Assembly (NCBI RefSeq): GCF_021596505.1
Contig: NZ_PJIZ01000026.1
Coordinates: 1 to 64,000 of the forward strand
DNA length: 64,000 nucleotides
Source of the DNA: Nostoc sp. CMAA1605
GTDB lineage: Bacteria; Cyanobacteriota; Cyanobacteriia; Cyanobacteriales; Nostocaceae
Direction of reading: 5' to 3'
A program made the translations under genes and the position numbers. This document shows positions 7,036 to 15,898 of the stretch, piece after piece; the stretch's first letter is position 1; every line of letters begins with the position of its first letter. The notes below the pieces were generated by a model that was given only the letters and a program-made list of their open reading frames with translations, had not been told where the DNA came from and did no database searches.

Positions 7036-9492
7036 ATGGCGTTGGCATTTTGTAACTCTTCCTTGAATTCAAACACTTTTATTGCTCATGAGCATGGAAT
7101 AGTTTGGCTGCACATTATTTCTGATGCTACTATTGCTCTGGCGTATTATTCTATTTTGCTATTACTAATTTACCTTATTACACAACGTCAAGATATTCAT
7201 TTCAATAGAGTTTTTCTCTTATTTGGTGCTTTTATCCTTGCCTACGGTACTGGACACTTGATGGATATTTGGACGCTTTGGCATCCTGATTACTGGATTG
7301 CAGGTATTTTAAAAGCTTTCACTGCGATTATTGCCATATATACTGCATCGACGTTAATTTATCTCATACCTCAAGTGCCAATACTATCTAACCCAGGCGA
7401 GTTAGAAGTTATCAATAAAGCACTTAATAATGAAATGACCGAGCAAAAAAAAGCAGAAGAAACTTTATTAAGCATTAGCAAGGCTATGGAAAATGTTAGT
7501 GATGCTATTGCGATCGCTGATATTACAGGTCAGGCAATTTATTATAATCCTGCCTTTATCAATTTGTTTGGTTACACTGTTGAACAACTCAATGTTATTG
7601 GTAGCCCAGTCGCAGTTTACAAAAATCCTCAACTAGCACACAATGTCTTCACTACTATCAAGCGAGGTCAATCATGGCGTGGTCAACTCACCATGCAAAG
7701 TTCGACAGAGCAGATAATACAAGTTGAGTTAAGGGCAGATGCAATCAAAGATTCGACTGGTAATATTATCGGTTTAGTTGGTATCCATACAGATATTAAT
7801 GCTTGTCAACAAGCAGAAATCGCTCTGCAAAAATCTCTCAAAGAATTAGCAGATATAAAATTTGCTTTAGACCAGTCCTCTATTGTTGCAGTGACTAACA
7901 ATTTAGGAATTATTGAGTATGTTAATGATAAGTTCTGTCATATTTCTCAATATCAGTCAGAAGAATTAATCGGTAAAACTCATAAAATTGTTAATTCTAA
8001 TTATCACTCTACAGCTTTCTTCAAACAGATGTGGTCAACTATTAGCCAAGGAACAGTTTGGAAAGGAGAAGTTCAAAATAGAGCCAAAGATGGTACATAT
8101 TATTGGGTAGATACAACTATTGTTCCTTTGTTAAATTCTCAAGGACAGCCTCAACAATATGTAGCTATTCGTAACGATATTACCGAACGCAAACAAGCGG
8201 AAATCGCTCTGCAAAAATCTCTTAAAGAAGTGGCAGATATCAAATTTGCTTTAGACCAATCATCTATTGTTGCTGTAACTAATAATTTAGGAATTATTGA
8301 ATATGTCAATGATAAGTTCTGTCAAATCTCACAGTACCAGCCAGAGGAGTTAATTGGAAAAACTCATAAAATTGTTAATTCTGATTATCACTCTCAAGCC
8401 TTCTTTAAAGAGATGTGGTCAACTATTGGCCAAGGAAAAGTTTGGAACGGAGAAGTTCAAAATAGAGCCAAAGATGGTACATATTATTGGGTAGATACAA
8501 CGATTGTCCCCTTGCTAGATGCTCAAGGTAAACCTCAACAATATGTAGCTATTCGTAACGATATTACTGCTCGCAAACAAGCTGAAGCTCAACTTCAACA
8601 GCAAGCAATAGAACTAGCACAAACTCTCCAAGAACTGCAAACCACCCAATTCCAACTCATCCAGAGCGAAAAAATGTCCTCCCTGGGTCAGCTAGTTGCT
8701 GGAGTTGCCCATGAAATCAATAATCCAGTTAATTTTATCTATGGCAATCTAACTCACGCCAAAAGTTATACCCAGGAAATACTAAATTTACTTCAACTTT
8801 ATCGCAGCCATTACCCAAATTTCTTAGTTGAAATTCAAGAGGAAATTCAAGAGGAAATTGAAGATATTGACCTGGATTTTTTAATCAATGACTTGCCCAA
8901 ACTGCTTGATTCTATGAAAGTCGGTGCCGAACGAATTCGTCAAATTGTGACTTCTCTTCGTACTTTCTCACGCCTAGATGAAGCTGAGTTAAAATCAGCA
9001 GATATTCATCAAGGTATTGATAGCACTTTGATGATTTTAGAACATCGTTTCAAAGCCAGAGCTAATCATCCGCAGATTCAGGTCATCAAAGAATATGGTG
9101 ATTTACCTTTAGTTGAGTGCTATGCCGGACAGTTAAATCAAGTATTTATGAACATTTTGACGAATGCACTCGATGCTTTAGAAGACTCATTAATTAAAGG
9201 AACACTTACACATAACCAACCACAAATCCACATTTGTACTCAACAACTAAATGCTCAACAAATAGTGATTCGGATCGTTAATAATGGCCCTGCTATTCCT
9301 GAACAAGTAAGACAAAAGTTATTTGATCCTTTTTTTACTACTAAAGATGTGGGTAAAGGTACTGGTTTAGGTTTGTCAATTAGCTATCAAATTATTACTG
9401 AACAGCACAGGGGGTCGTTACAGTGTGTTTCATCTCCTCAACAGGGAGCAGAATTTATCATTACAATTCCCGTTGAACAGCCTCATAAGTAA
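7036..9492 (+). CDS. Multi-PAS sensor histidine kinase with ethylene-receptor-like membrane domain
   Basis: 818 residues. Residues about 25-120 form a three-helix membrane region that aligns with plant ETR1 (ISDATIALAYYSI; FGAFILAYGTGHLMDIW). Three PAS domains follow. The second and third, at 7813-8196 and 8197-8580, are a near-identical 128-residue tandem duplication. A short coiled coil leads to a HisKA domain with GVAHEINNP (His559) and a HATPase domain with ILTNALDAL and GKGTGLGLS. ETR1 Asp25 and His69 are kept (Asp30, His74), but the copper-binding Cys65 is Tyr70 and Pro36 is Leu. Ethylene binding therefore looks doubtful. No response regulator gene lies beside it. The kinase call is secure; the signal is unknown. 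Confidence 0.88.
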   Translation: MALAFCNSSLNSNTFIAHEHGIVWLHIISDATIALAYYSILLLLIYLITQRQDIHFNRVFLLFGAFILAYGTGHLMDIWTLWHPDYWIAGILKAFTAIIAIYTASTLIYLIPQVPILSNPGELEVINKALNNEMTEQKKAEETLLSISKAMENVSDAIAIADITGQAIYYNPAFINLFGYTVEQLNVIGSPVAVYKNPQLAHNVFTTIKRGQSWRGQLTMQSSTEQIIQVELRADAIKDSTGNIIGLVGIHTDINACQQAEIALQKSLKELADIKFALDQSSIVAVTNNLGIIEYVNDKFCHISQYQSEELIGKTHKIVNSNYHSTAFFKQMWSTISQGTVWKGEVQNRAKDGTYYWVDTTIVPLLNSQGQPQQYVAIRNDITERKQAEIALQKSLKEVADIKFALDQSSIVAVTNNLGIIEYVNDKFCQISQYQPEELIGKTHKIVNSDYHSQAFFKEMWSTIGQGKVWNGEVQNRAKDGTYYWVDTTIVPLLDAQGKPQQYVAIRNDITARKQAEAQLQQQAIELAQTLQELQTTQFQLIQSEKMSSLGQLVAGVAHEINNPVNFIYGNLTHAKSYTQEILNLLQLYRSHYPNFLVEIQEEIQEEIEDIDLDFLINDLPKLLDSMKVGAERIRQIVTSLRTFSRLDEAELKSADIHQGIDSTLMILEHRFKARANHPQIQVIKEYGDLPLVECYAGQLNQVFMNILTNALDALEDSLIKGTLTHNQPQIHICTQQLNAQQIVIRIVNNGPAIPEQVRQKLFDPFFTTKDVGKGTGLGLSISYQIITEQHRGSLQCVSSPQQGAEFIITIPVEQPHK

Positions 9493-9558
9493 TCAGCTGT
9501 TCAGCATATAAGAAAGCACATTGAGGCCGCAGAGGAGCGGGGGGCAAGGGAGAGGGTT

Positions 9559-9676
9559 TATAGCAATTCACAATTCACAATTCGCAATTCGCAATTCGCA
9601 ATTCGCAATTGATAAATCCTGACTTGACAAGGGTTTTTGGGTTTGGATCTGTATCAGAATTTTAGTGAATTGGTAT
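9559..9676. repeat. MITE-like element A with ttcgcaa heptamers
   Basis: A run of ttcgcaa/ttcacaa heptamers (about 9565-9611) is followed by a block containing ggatctgtatcag and ends with gaattggtat at 9667-9676. The same layout recurs at 30497-30642 and 34805-34964. The left ataccaatt end is not intact in this copy. Confidence 0.6.
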
Positions 9677-9842
9677 TACAGCTTTTGCTAGTATGAAAAT
9701 AATGCAATTTAAATGAAGATTAGCTGATCATGAACAATTAACGATGATCTTGGTGAATCTGTCCCTACAAATGTCTGTGTAATTGCCCGATTTTAATTCA
9801 AATTAGACTTAAATTGGGATTAATTGTGCTGTGATAGCAAAA

Positions 9843-9873
9843 AAAAGACGCAAATAACAGCTTTGCGTCTTTT
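9843..9873 (-). terminator. Terminator of the porin gene
   Basis: A perfect 12-bp stem, aaaagacgcaaa/tttgcgtctttt, with a seven-base loop lies just past the stop codon of the minus-strand porin gene. Its T-tract is on the minus strand. Confidence 0.85.
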
Positions 9874-9891
9874 GAGGTGAAATCGAGAAAT

Positions 9892-11487
9892 TTAGAAACT
9901 AAACGTGGTTCTCAATGCACCAATGACTACGGAATCGTTGTTATCGTTATGATCTGGTGCAGTTAGCCAGAGAACTCCGGGTGTGATGGTGATGTTATCG
10001 CTAACTTTATATTGGTAGAATGCTTCAACGTGGAAAGATGTATCATCATCTTCACTAATCGCAGCAACACTAGAATCGGTGACTTTGGGTTCCATACCGA
10101 CGATAATACCGCCTAAGTTACCTTTTTTACCAAGGTCGGGGAAGCCTAAAGTGACTGCATAGTTCCAAATGTCAATATCTCCACCATCACCACCTGTAAC
10201 AACCCGACTGGTAGTATAACCAGCCCAACCACCTAAGACGATTTTATCAGTGATACCGATGGATGCTTGCACACCGTAGGAATTGCTGGAAAATGCTGCA
10301 TCTAAATCTTGGAAGGTGGCAGCGTTGCTACCTGTGAGTAGTGGCTGTTTGTAGGAATTGATATATGTTAATCCTACAGTAATGCGATCGCTTGGTTTGA
10401 CGGTGAGCTGTGCTAATGCACCATAAGCACCATCGAATAAACCAGATCCCTGTACTGGGCTATTCGCAGTAGGAGCTAAATAACCTAAGCTTAGTGCTAA
10501 CTTATCACTAAAGTTATGGGTAATCCCTATACCTGCACCACCTACTTGACCATAAATGGGGTTGCGTGTACCGAAGGTAGATAAAGCACCAAAGTTACCA
10601 TCACCATCAAACAAGTTGACAGTGCTAGTCAAGTCATCTGCTGCACCACCAGTCCCAATGGCAATTACTTGTGTCTTTTCACCTAGAGGGAATTTATACC
10701 AAACGGTGTCGATGACAGCATCATTGCTTGGTTCGGCATTGGCAAAAAATAGTCTGCCTTCTGTGGTGTTAATGTTGGGACTAGCGATATTGTTAGCTTG
10801 GATTCTGGTAAACAAGGTATCTTTACCAGTGAAGCTAGTTACCAACTCTAGACGCGCTCTGTATCCTAAAGTGGTATTACTATCTGTGATATCTGCACCA
10901 TTGACGCGATCGCCAGACAGTACATCACTAATTACGGTAACAACTTGTCCTTGTAATTTGGTTGTGGTGGAAAATTGATTAGCTTCTAATTCAGATGTAC
11001 GTGCTTCTAATGCGTCTACTCTACCTCTGAGTGTCGCTAATTCTGCGGAAAACTCTTCTTGGAGTTTTTGCAATGTCGCCAAATCTTCTTTTGTGACTAA
11101 ATCAGCCGTAGCGGTGGCTATTAATTCATTAACTCTATCCAAACAAGCATTTAACCCGGCGGCGAATTCATACCGTGTCATCGCACGCTCACCGCGATAT
11201 GTGCCGTTAGGATAACCTGCAATACAACCATATCGTTCTACTAATGATTGTAATGCTTGAAATGCCCAGTCTGTAGGCTGTACGTCTGATAATTGTGATA
11301 CAGAGGTAACTTGTGACATTACCTGATTTTGAGAAGACGCATCAGCTTTGACGATGGGAGCTGCATTTGCTGGCTCACTCATTTCTGATGGTACAGGTGT
11401 TTCACCTGCTAAGGCAGAAGTCCCAAAAAATAAGACTGTGCCGCAAAATACTGGGCTAGCTAGTAGATACTTCCACATTTTTGACAT
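9892..11487 (-). CDS. Iron-uptake-type porin (SLH + OprB family)
   Basis: A 531-residue outer-membrane protein. The N-terminal signal peptide ends near SALAGE. An SLH domain follows at about residues 65-115 (DWAFQALQSLVERYGCIAGY, then YRGERAMTRYEFAAGLN). A predicted coiled coil covers about 125-165 (LEARTSELEAN), and a beta-barrel of the OprB type runs to the terminal Phe (ALRTTFSF). The SLH domain would anchor it to peptidoglycan. Related cyanobacterial porins pass iron and small solutes. It is divergent from znuA with a metal-box-containing region between them, suggesting that metal supply may regulate both. gaggaaaag precedes the ATG. Confidence 0.88.
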   Translation of the reverse strand: MSKMWKYLLASPVFCGTVLFFGTSALAGETPVPSEMSEPANAAPIVKADASSQNQVMSQVTSVSQLSDVQPTDWAFQALQSLVERYGCIAGYPNGTYRGERAMTRYEFAAGLNACLDRVNELIATATADLVTKEDLATLQKLQEEFSAELATLRGRVDALEARTSELEANQFSTTTKLQGQVVTVISDVLSGDRVNGADITDSNTTLGYRARLELVTSFTGKDTLFTRIQANNIASPNINTTEGRLFFANAEPSNDAVIDTVWYKFPLGEKTQVIAIGTGGAADDLTSTVNLFDGDGNFGALSTFGTRNPIYGQVGGAGIGITHNFSDKLALSLGYLAPTANSPVQGSGLFDGAYGALAQLTVKPSDRITVGLTYINSYKQPLLTGSNAATFQDLDAAFSSNSYGVQASIGITDKIVLGGWAGYTTSRVVTGGDGGDIDIWNYAVTLGFPDLGKKGNLGGIIVGMEPKVTDSSVAAISEDDDTSFHVEAFYQYKVSDNITITPGVLWLTAPDHNDNNDSVVIGALRTTFSF

Positions 11488-11726
11488 CTTTTCCTCACAC
11501 TTAATTAGGCTTTTACTCTCTTGGCCACACCAAATACCAAGCTTTTGTGAGCCTGTTGTCTCTGAAAAACGATTCTCAAAATATTACCAGTAGGTCGCAG
11601 ATTTTGTAACAGTAGAAGTCAAGAATTTATAAATTTTTGATTATGTCAAGGTTAAGTAGTCATACTGTAACAATATTTTTTCTTGGCCTTTGCAGAGTCA
11701 TGTTATCCTAAAAATGAGAATGAGAA

Positions 11727-11741
11727 TGAGAATTATTATTA
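11727..11741 (+). promoter_or_regulatory. Putative Zur/Fur-type box upstream of znuA
   Basis: tgagaattattatta fits the 7-1-7 inverted-repeat form of Fur-family operators, with five of seven positions symmetric. It sits in an array of gagaat repeats, and an attctca half-site lies at about 11758-11764. It is about 85 bp before the znuA start in the gap shared with the porin gene. The location suits zinc-dependent repression by Zur. Assigned by position and pattern only. Confidence 0.5.
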
Positions 11742-11825
11742 TAGATAACATAAACTGATTCTCATCATTAAAACTTATATATAAACTGAAACAACATCAG
11801 CATAGTTGCGGAGGGAACAGTTCAG

Positions 11826-12833
11826 ATGGGGAAAGCAAACATTACAAGAAATAGAATTTTATCCTTAGCAGCTTTGCTGATGTTGTCATTGACAGTAGGT
11901 TGTAACCAGTCTAGTAGTACAGAAGACACATCAGCATCATCTTCACCACAAGCTAAAGAGGCGGTATCTACACCTGTAGCGCAGCAAAAAAAAATTAAAG
12001 TTGTCACAACATTTTTACCTGTTTACCTATTTACCAAGGCTGTGGCCGGGGACGCAGCAGATGTAAGTATTCTGGTGTCTCCAGGGACAGAAGTACATGA
12101 TTATCAAGCCACACCAGATAATGTAAAAGCGATCGCTACAGCAGATGTGTTAGTTAAAAATGGTTTGGGAATCGAGGAATTTTTAACAGACACTATCAAA
12201 AATGCCCAAAATTCTCAGTTAAAGCAAATAGATGCTAGTGCAGGAATCAAGCCATTAAATGAAATTTCCCCTGTGGAGAAAGCCACAAAAGGTGAAACAG
12301 ACCACGACCATGATCATGACCATGCAGAAGGTAATCCTCATGTATGGTTAGACCCTATACTAGTAAAGCAACAAATCACCAATATTCGGGATGGCTTAAT
12401 AGCAGCTGATCCAGCTAACAAAGATAAATATGAAGCTAATGCCAGTGCTTACATTCAAGAATTAGATAAATTAAATAGTGACTTTCAACAGACACTACAG
12501 AAAACGCCTAACTGCACCTTTATAACTTTTCATGACGCTTATCCATATTTAGCGCAACGTTATAACCTTAAACAAGTAGCCGTAGTACAGATTCCTGAAG
12601 ATCAACTTTCTCCTGCGGATGTGCAGAATACTGTCAAAACAGTCAAAAAGTATAGTGTTAAAGCCTTATTTAGCGAACCTGGAGTAGATAATAAATTGCT
12701 CACTAGTCTAGCTCAAGACCTAAAACTAGGCGTGCAAACATTAGATTCGATAGAAACTGGAGAACAAGACCCGCAGTATTACTTTAAGGCTATGAGAACT
12801 AACTTACAAACCCTAGAGACAGCCTGTAAATAG
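11826..12833 (+). CDS. znuA: Zinc ABC transporter substrate-binding lipoprotein
   Basis: Periplasmic metal-binding protein of cluster A-I (TroA/ZnuA family), 335 residues. The lipobox LTVGC places the acylated Cys near residue 26. A His-rich loop (DHDHDHDHAEGNPH, near residue 160) favours zinc over manganese. Likely metal ligands lie in GTEVHDYQ, NPHVWLDP, FHDAYPYL and FSEPGVDNK. ggaggg lies about ten bases before the ATG. It is the first gene of the zinc import cluster, separated from znuC by tandem repeats. Confidence 0.9.
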   Translation: MGKANITRNRILSLAALLMLSLTVGCNQSSSTEDTSASSSPQAKEAVSTPVAQQKKIKVVTTFLPVYLFTKAVAGDAADVSILVSPGTEVHDYQATPDNVKAIATADVLVKNGLGIEEFLTDTIKNAQNSQLKQIDASAGIKPLNEISPVEKATKGETDHDHDHDHAEGNPHVWLDPILVKQQITNIRDGLIAADPANKDKYEANASAYIQELDKLNSDFQQTLQKTPNCTFITFHDAYPYLAQRYNLKQVAVVQIPEDQLSPADVQNTVKTVKKYSVKALFSEPGVDNKLLTSLAQDLKLGVQTLDSIETGEQDPQYYFKAMRTNLQTLETACK

Positions 12834-12837
12834 GATA

Positions 12838-12948
12838 GGGGGCAGGGGGCAGGGGGAAGCAAGGTAGACAAGGTGGACAGGGGAGAATCTTATTTTTAAT
12901 GTCCAATGACTAATGACTAATGACTAATGACTAATGACTAATGACTAA
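12838..12948. repeat. Short tandem repeats inside the znu cluster
   Basis: G-rich units (ggggcag) and aaggtagac units run to about 12890. Six copies of tgactaa follow from about 12903 to 12948, ending two bases before the znuC start codon. The heptamers therefore occupy the znuC ribosome-binding region. Confidence 0.9.
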
Positions 12949-12950
12949 TT

Positions 12951-13721
12951 ATGACATCGCCTATTTTAAAAGTTGAGGGACTAACTGTATATCAAGGGAA
13001 TTATTTAGCTGTGAGGGATGTTTCCTTTGAGTTAATAGCAGGAACTAATACGGCTATAGTTGGCCCCAATGGAGCCGGGAAAAGTACATTAGTTAAAGCT
13101 GTGCTAGATTTGATGCCTCACAGAACGGGAAGTATTGAAATATTCGGTTTTCCTCTAAATAAGTTGGGAAGTTTACGCCATCTTATAGGCTATATGCCAC
13201 AAAATTTCATCTTTGATCGCAGTTTTCCGATTTCCGTTAAGGAGTTGGTGGGTTTAGGATGGGTAGCGAAAGTGCAGAACCGATACTCCTTGTTCTCTCA
13301 ATTAAAGATGCAAAGCCAGGAAAAGTCCTTAGCTGTGGCTGAAGCTTTAAGAAGAACAGATGTTTATCAACTGCGAAATCAAGCTATTGGAACGCTGAGT
13401 GGCGGTCAACTAAAACGTGTATTACTGTCTTATTGTTTAGTGATTCCTCGGAAATTGTTGATTTTAGATGAAGCTTTTGCCGGTGTAGATATGCAAGGTA
13501 CGGCGGATTTTTATGCTTTGCTACATGAATTAAAACAAGAAGAAGGTTGGACGGTTTTGCAAGTTTCTCATGATATTGATATGGTCAGTCACCACTGCGA
13601 TCGCGTCCTTTGTCTGAACCAAACCGTTGTTTGTACCGGACAACCAGAAATCGCTCTTTCACCCCAAAATCTGTTAGCTACCTACGGGCCAGGATTTAGC
13701 CGCTACCAACACCATCATTAA
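12951..13721 (+). CDS. znuC: Zinc ABC transporter ATP-binding protein
   Basis: 256-residue ABC ATPase that powers the zinc importer. Walker A is GPNGAGKST (near residue 39), the signature is LSGGQ (near 150), and Walker B is LLILDEAFAGVD (DEA in place of the more usual DEP). A switch His lies in VSHDIDMV. No normal Shine-Dalgarno is visible because tgactaa repeats fill the leader. The stop codon overlaps the stop of the opposite-strand regulator by four bases. Confidence 0.9.
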   Translation: MTSPILKVEGLTVYQGNYLAVRDVSFELIAGTNTAIVGPNGAGKSTLVKAVLDLMPHRTGSIEIFGFPLNKLGSLRHLIGYMPQNFIFDRSFPISVKELVGLGWVAKVQNRYSLFSQLKMQSQEKSLAVAEALRRTDVYQLRNQAIGTLSGGQLKRVLLSYCLVIPRKLLILDEAFAGVDMQGTADFYALLHELKQEEGWTVLQVSHDIDMVSHHCDRVLCLNQTVVCTGQPEIALSPQNLLATYGPGFSRYQHHH

Positions 13722-14077
13722 TCATCTTTTTCATCCAAATGTTCAGCCACGGCCTGATAAAGATGAAAAATATGGTTATCGTGTAGGCGATAAAATACAT
13801 TACGTCCTTGTTTGCGATAACTTACTAAACGCATAGCTCGTAAATTCCGCAACTGATGAGAAACCGCCGATTCACTCATTTCTAATAATGCTGCCAACTC
13901 GCTGACGCAAAACTCTTTTGTTGCCAAAAAAGAGAGAATTCGCAATCTGTTAGCATCTCCTAAAAAACTGAAGAAATCTGCCATGCGTTGAGATTTTTCT
14001 ATTGTCAAAATCTCAGTCGCTATGGATTGATCAATTTGGTTGTCAATTAGGGATAAGTTAGCATTTGATGGGAGCAT
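13718..14077 (-). CDS. SmtB/ArsR-family zinc-responsive repressor
   Basis: A 119-residue winged-helix metal sensor. The recognition region SESAVSHQLRNLR and the following RLVSYRKQGRNVFYRL are almost those of Synechococcus SmtB. The alpha-5 zinc site of SmtB (Asp104, His106, His117, Glu120) is conserved in spacing as D, H, H, E within DNHIFHLYQAVAEHLDE, and the alpha-3 Cys is present in EFCVSEL. The N-terminal Cys of SmtB is absent. I use the ATG at 14077; a TTG at 14128 would extend it. It lies antisense between znuC and znuB. SmtB proteins release DNA when zinc is plentiful, so its target here is not obvious. Confidence 0.88.
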   Translation of the reverse strand: MLPSNANLSLIDNQIDQSIATEILTIEKSQRMADFFSFLGDANRLRILSFLATKEFCVSELAALLEMSESAVSHQLRNLRAMRLVSYRKQGRNVFYRLHDNHIFHLYQAVAEHLDEKDD

Positions 14078-14213
14078 TGTAGGTGCTTGGTGTGGAATTT
14101 TATATAGGAGATGATATTGGAGTTTCAATAATAAGAACTTAGATAATTAATTCTGTAAACAATAACAATTATATACTTTATTTATAATTTTAAAAATCGT
14201 AAAAACTAATATT

Positions 14214-15077
14214 ATGGCTCTCATATATGATGGCAATCACCACTGGTTATTGTTGGCCACGGGTGGAGATTTAATCAATTTGTTGCAATTCCCATTTATG
14301 CAGCGTGCGATCGCCGGTGCTATTCTCATGGGGATAATGGGAGGTTTGCTAGGTAGTTTTGTGATTTTGCGTCAGTTATCATTTTTCAGCCATGCGGTTG
14401 GTCATGCTGCATTGGTAGGTATAGTCTTGGGGGTACTGCTACAGATCAATCCCACTTGGACATTATTACCTTTTACCTTAGCCTTTGGAGTCATTGTCCT
14501 TTATCTGATTGATCAGACCGATTTAGCTAGTGATAGCGTCCTCAGTATAGTGCTTTCTGGCGCATTAGCGATCGGTGTGATGCTGACCAGCCTCATTAAA
14601 GGTTATCGAGGTAACTTAATGAACGTCTTATTCGGCGATATTTTAGCTATTGATACTACTGACCTGATACTAACAATCATCATACTCATAGCTAGCGGCA
14701 TTTTTCTATTGTCCACCTTGCGACAGCAAATCTTACTAACGCTGAACTCAGATGTAGCGAAAGTGCAAGGTATTGCAGTTCCGTTTTACCGTTATGGATT
14801 TGTGGTGCTTTTAGCACTAGCTGTAGCTGTGGCTATTAAAGCTGTGGGTATTTTACTGGTCAACGCCTTTTTAGTCATTCCGGCTTCTACAGCTAAATTA
14901 GTGAGTCACCACTTTAGTAGTTTTTTAATTTTATCCACAATCATGGGCGCAACTAGCAGCCTAGCAGGGATTCTGGTGTCTGGAGCTTTTAACCTGGGTT
15001 CTGGCCCTAGTATCGTGCTGGTTCAGTTTATCTTATTCATGGCTGTGTTCAGCTTGATGAAGCTATTCCATAAATAA
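14214..15077 (+). CDS. znuB: Zinc ABC transporter permease
   Basis: 287-residue integral membrane protein of the ABC-3 (ZnuB/MntB) family with about eight hydrophobic helices. LLGSFVILRQLSFFSHAVGHAALVG (about residues 43-67) is the conserved family region. It pairs with ZnuC to form the inner-membrane importer. It lies 136 bp from the regulator start in a divergent arrangement, so it may have its own promoter rather than being read from znuA. No Shine-Dalgarno is visible, and the start could be a later Met. Confidence 0.9.
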   Translation: MALIYDGNHHWLLLATGGDLINLLQFPFMQRAIAGAILMGIMGGLLGSFVILRQLSFFSHAVGHAALVGIVLGVLLQINPTWTLLPFTLAFGVIVLYLIDQTDLASDSVLSIVLSGALAIGVMLTSLIKGYRGNLMNVLFGDILAIDTTDLILTIIILIASGIFLLSTLRQQILLTLNSDVAKVQGIAVPFYRYGFVVLLALAVAVAIKAVGILLVNAFLVIPASTAKLVSHHFSSFLILSTIMGATSSLAGILVSGAFNLGSGPSIVLVQFILFMAVFSLMKLFHK

Positions 15078-15119
15078 AAATGATTTTTCTTTCTTAAACC
15101 CCTTGCCAAATCATTTTTT
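15078..15119 (+). terminator. Probable terminator after znuB
   Basis: aaatgattt and aaatcattt arms with a long loop and a following T run, immediately after the znuB stop. Confidence 0.5.
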
Positions 15120-15159
15120 GTTTGCTACATTTATTAATCGTGGCTAAGAAAAACGCCAA

Positions 15160-15232
<73 letters not shown>

Positions 15233-15239
15233 TATCTAT

Positions 15240-15274
15240 AAAATCCTTGAAAACCAATGTTCTCAAGGGTTTTT
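15240..15274 (+). terminator. Terminator after tRNA-Phe
   Basis: Stem aaatccttga / tcaagggttt with a loop of about 12 bases, followed by T residues, eight bases after the tRNA. Confidence 0.65.
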
Positions 15275-15456
15275 AAATTTCTAACCCCTAATAAAAATAG
15301 AACTAATGTTCTATTTTTGAGCTAAATATTGGATATTTTTGAATACCTTTAGACCAAAAAGTGGTGTAAATTGGGTGTACAAGCGATAAGGTAGAAGAGT
15401 GTTTACACCTTTTAAATCTATTCTAAAAATCCTACAGGGCTGGCATTTAAAGGTTA

Positions 15457-15621
15457 TGCCTCTATTATTATCTCAAATATGATTCCTATAGAACTCAGTC
15501 TTTTGATTTTGATAAGGTTAAGCAATATTTAGCAGCAATGCTAATGAAGCTCCCTAGTTTGTGGACGCATTCGTATATGTTTGACACTACAGGAAAGGTT
15601 AGCACTCAGAAAGTCTTATAG
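15457..15621 (+). pseudogene. Possible gene remnant near tRNA-Phe
   Basis: An open stretch of about 54 codons without a start in frame, containing FDFDKVKQYLAAMLMKL and ending at TAG 15619-15621. A second open stretch in another frame lies just upstream (about 15380-15485). Together they look like a frame-broken remnant beside a tRNA, a common integration site, but I recognise no family. The rest of 15275-15730 shows no gene. Confidence 0.2.
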
Positions 15622-15733
15622 TATATCAATGAACCACATCACGGATGAATTTATTCATCCTGTTCACTTAATATTCCCCGCATTAATGACGGGGGATTTA
15701 CGCTTCACGACTCGTAAGCTTTTAAGGTAAAAA

Positions 15734-15806
15734 TGGAGCTAAGCGGAGTCGAACCGCTGACCCCTTCAATGCCATTGAAGTGCTCTACCAACTGAGCTAT
15801 AACCCC
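15734..15806 (-). tRNA. tRNA-Ala (GGC)
   Basis: On the minus strand, a 73-base cloverleaf with acceptor ggggtta/tagctcc, which includes the G3-U70 alanine identity pair. The anticodon arm is cttca-atggcat-tgaag, giving anticodon GGC. The T arm is gcggttcgactccgc. CCA is not encoded. Confidence 0.96.
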
Positions 15807-15898
15807 TTAATTCGCGTAAATTAGCATAACTTGTGACTGAATATAATGTCAAGTATTTAGGTGAAATATGAACATAGCTCAAGGTTATTCGATTATAG

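Noticed and set aside
7036-7400. Annotating the kinase as a working ethylene receptor
   Set aside because: The copper-binding Cys is replaced by Tyr, and Pro36 is also changed.
10556-10978. 140-residue plus-strand ORF inside the porin gene
   Set aside because: It is a shadow of the well-supported minus-strand porin.
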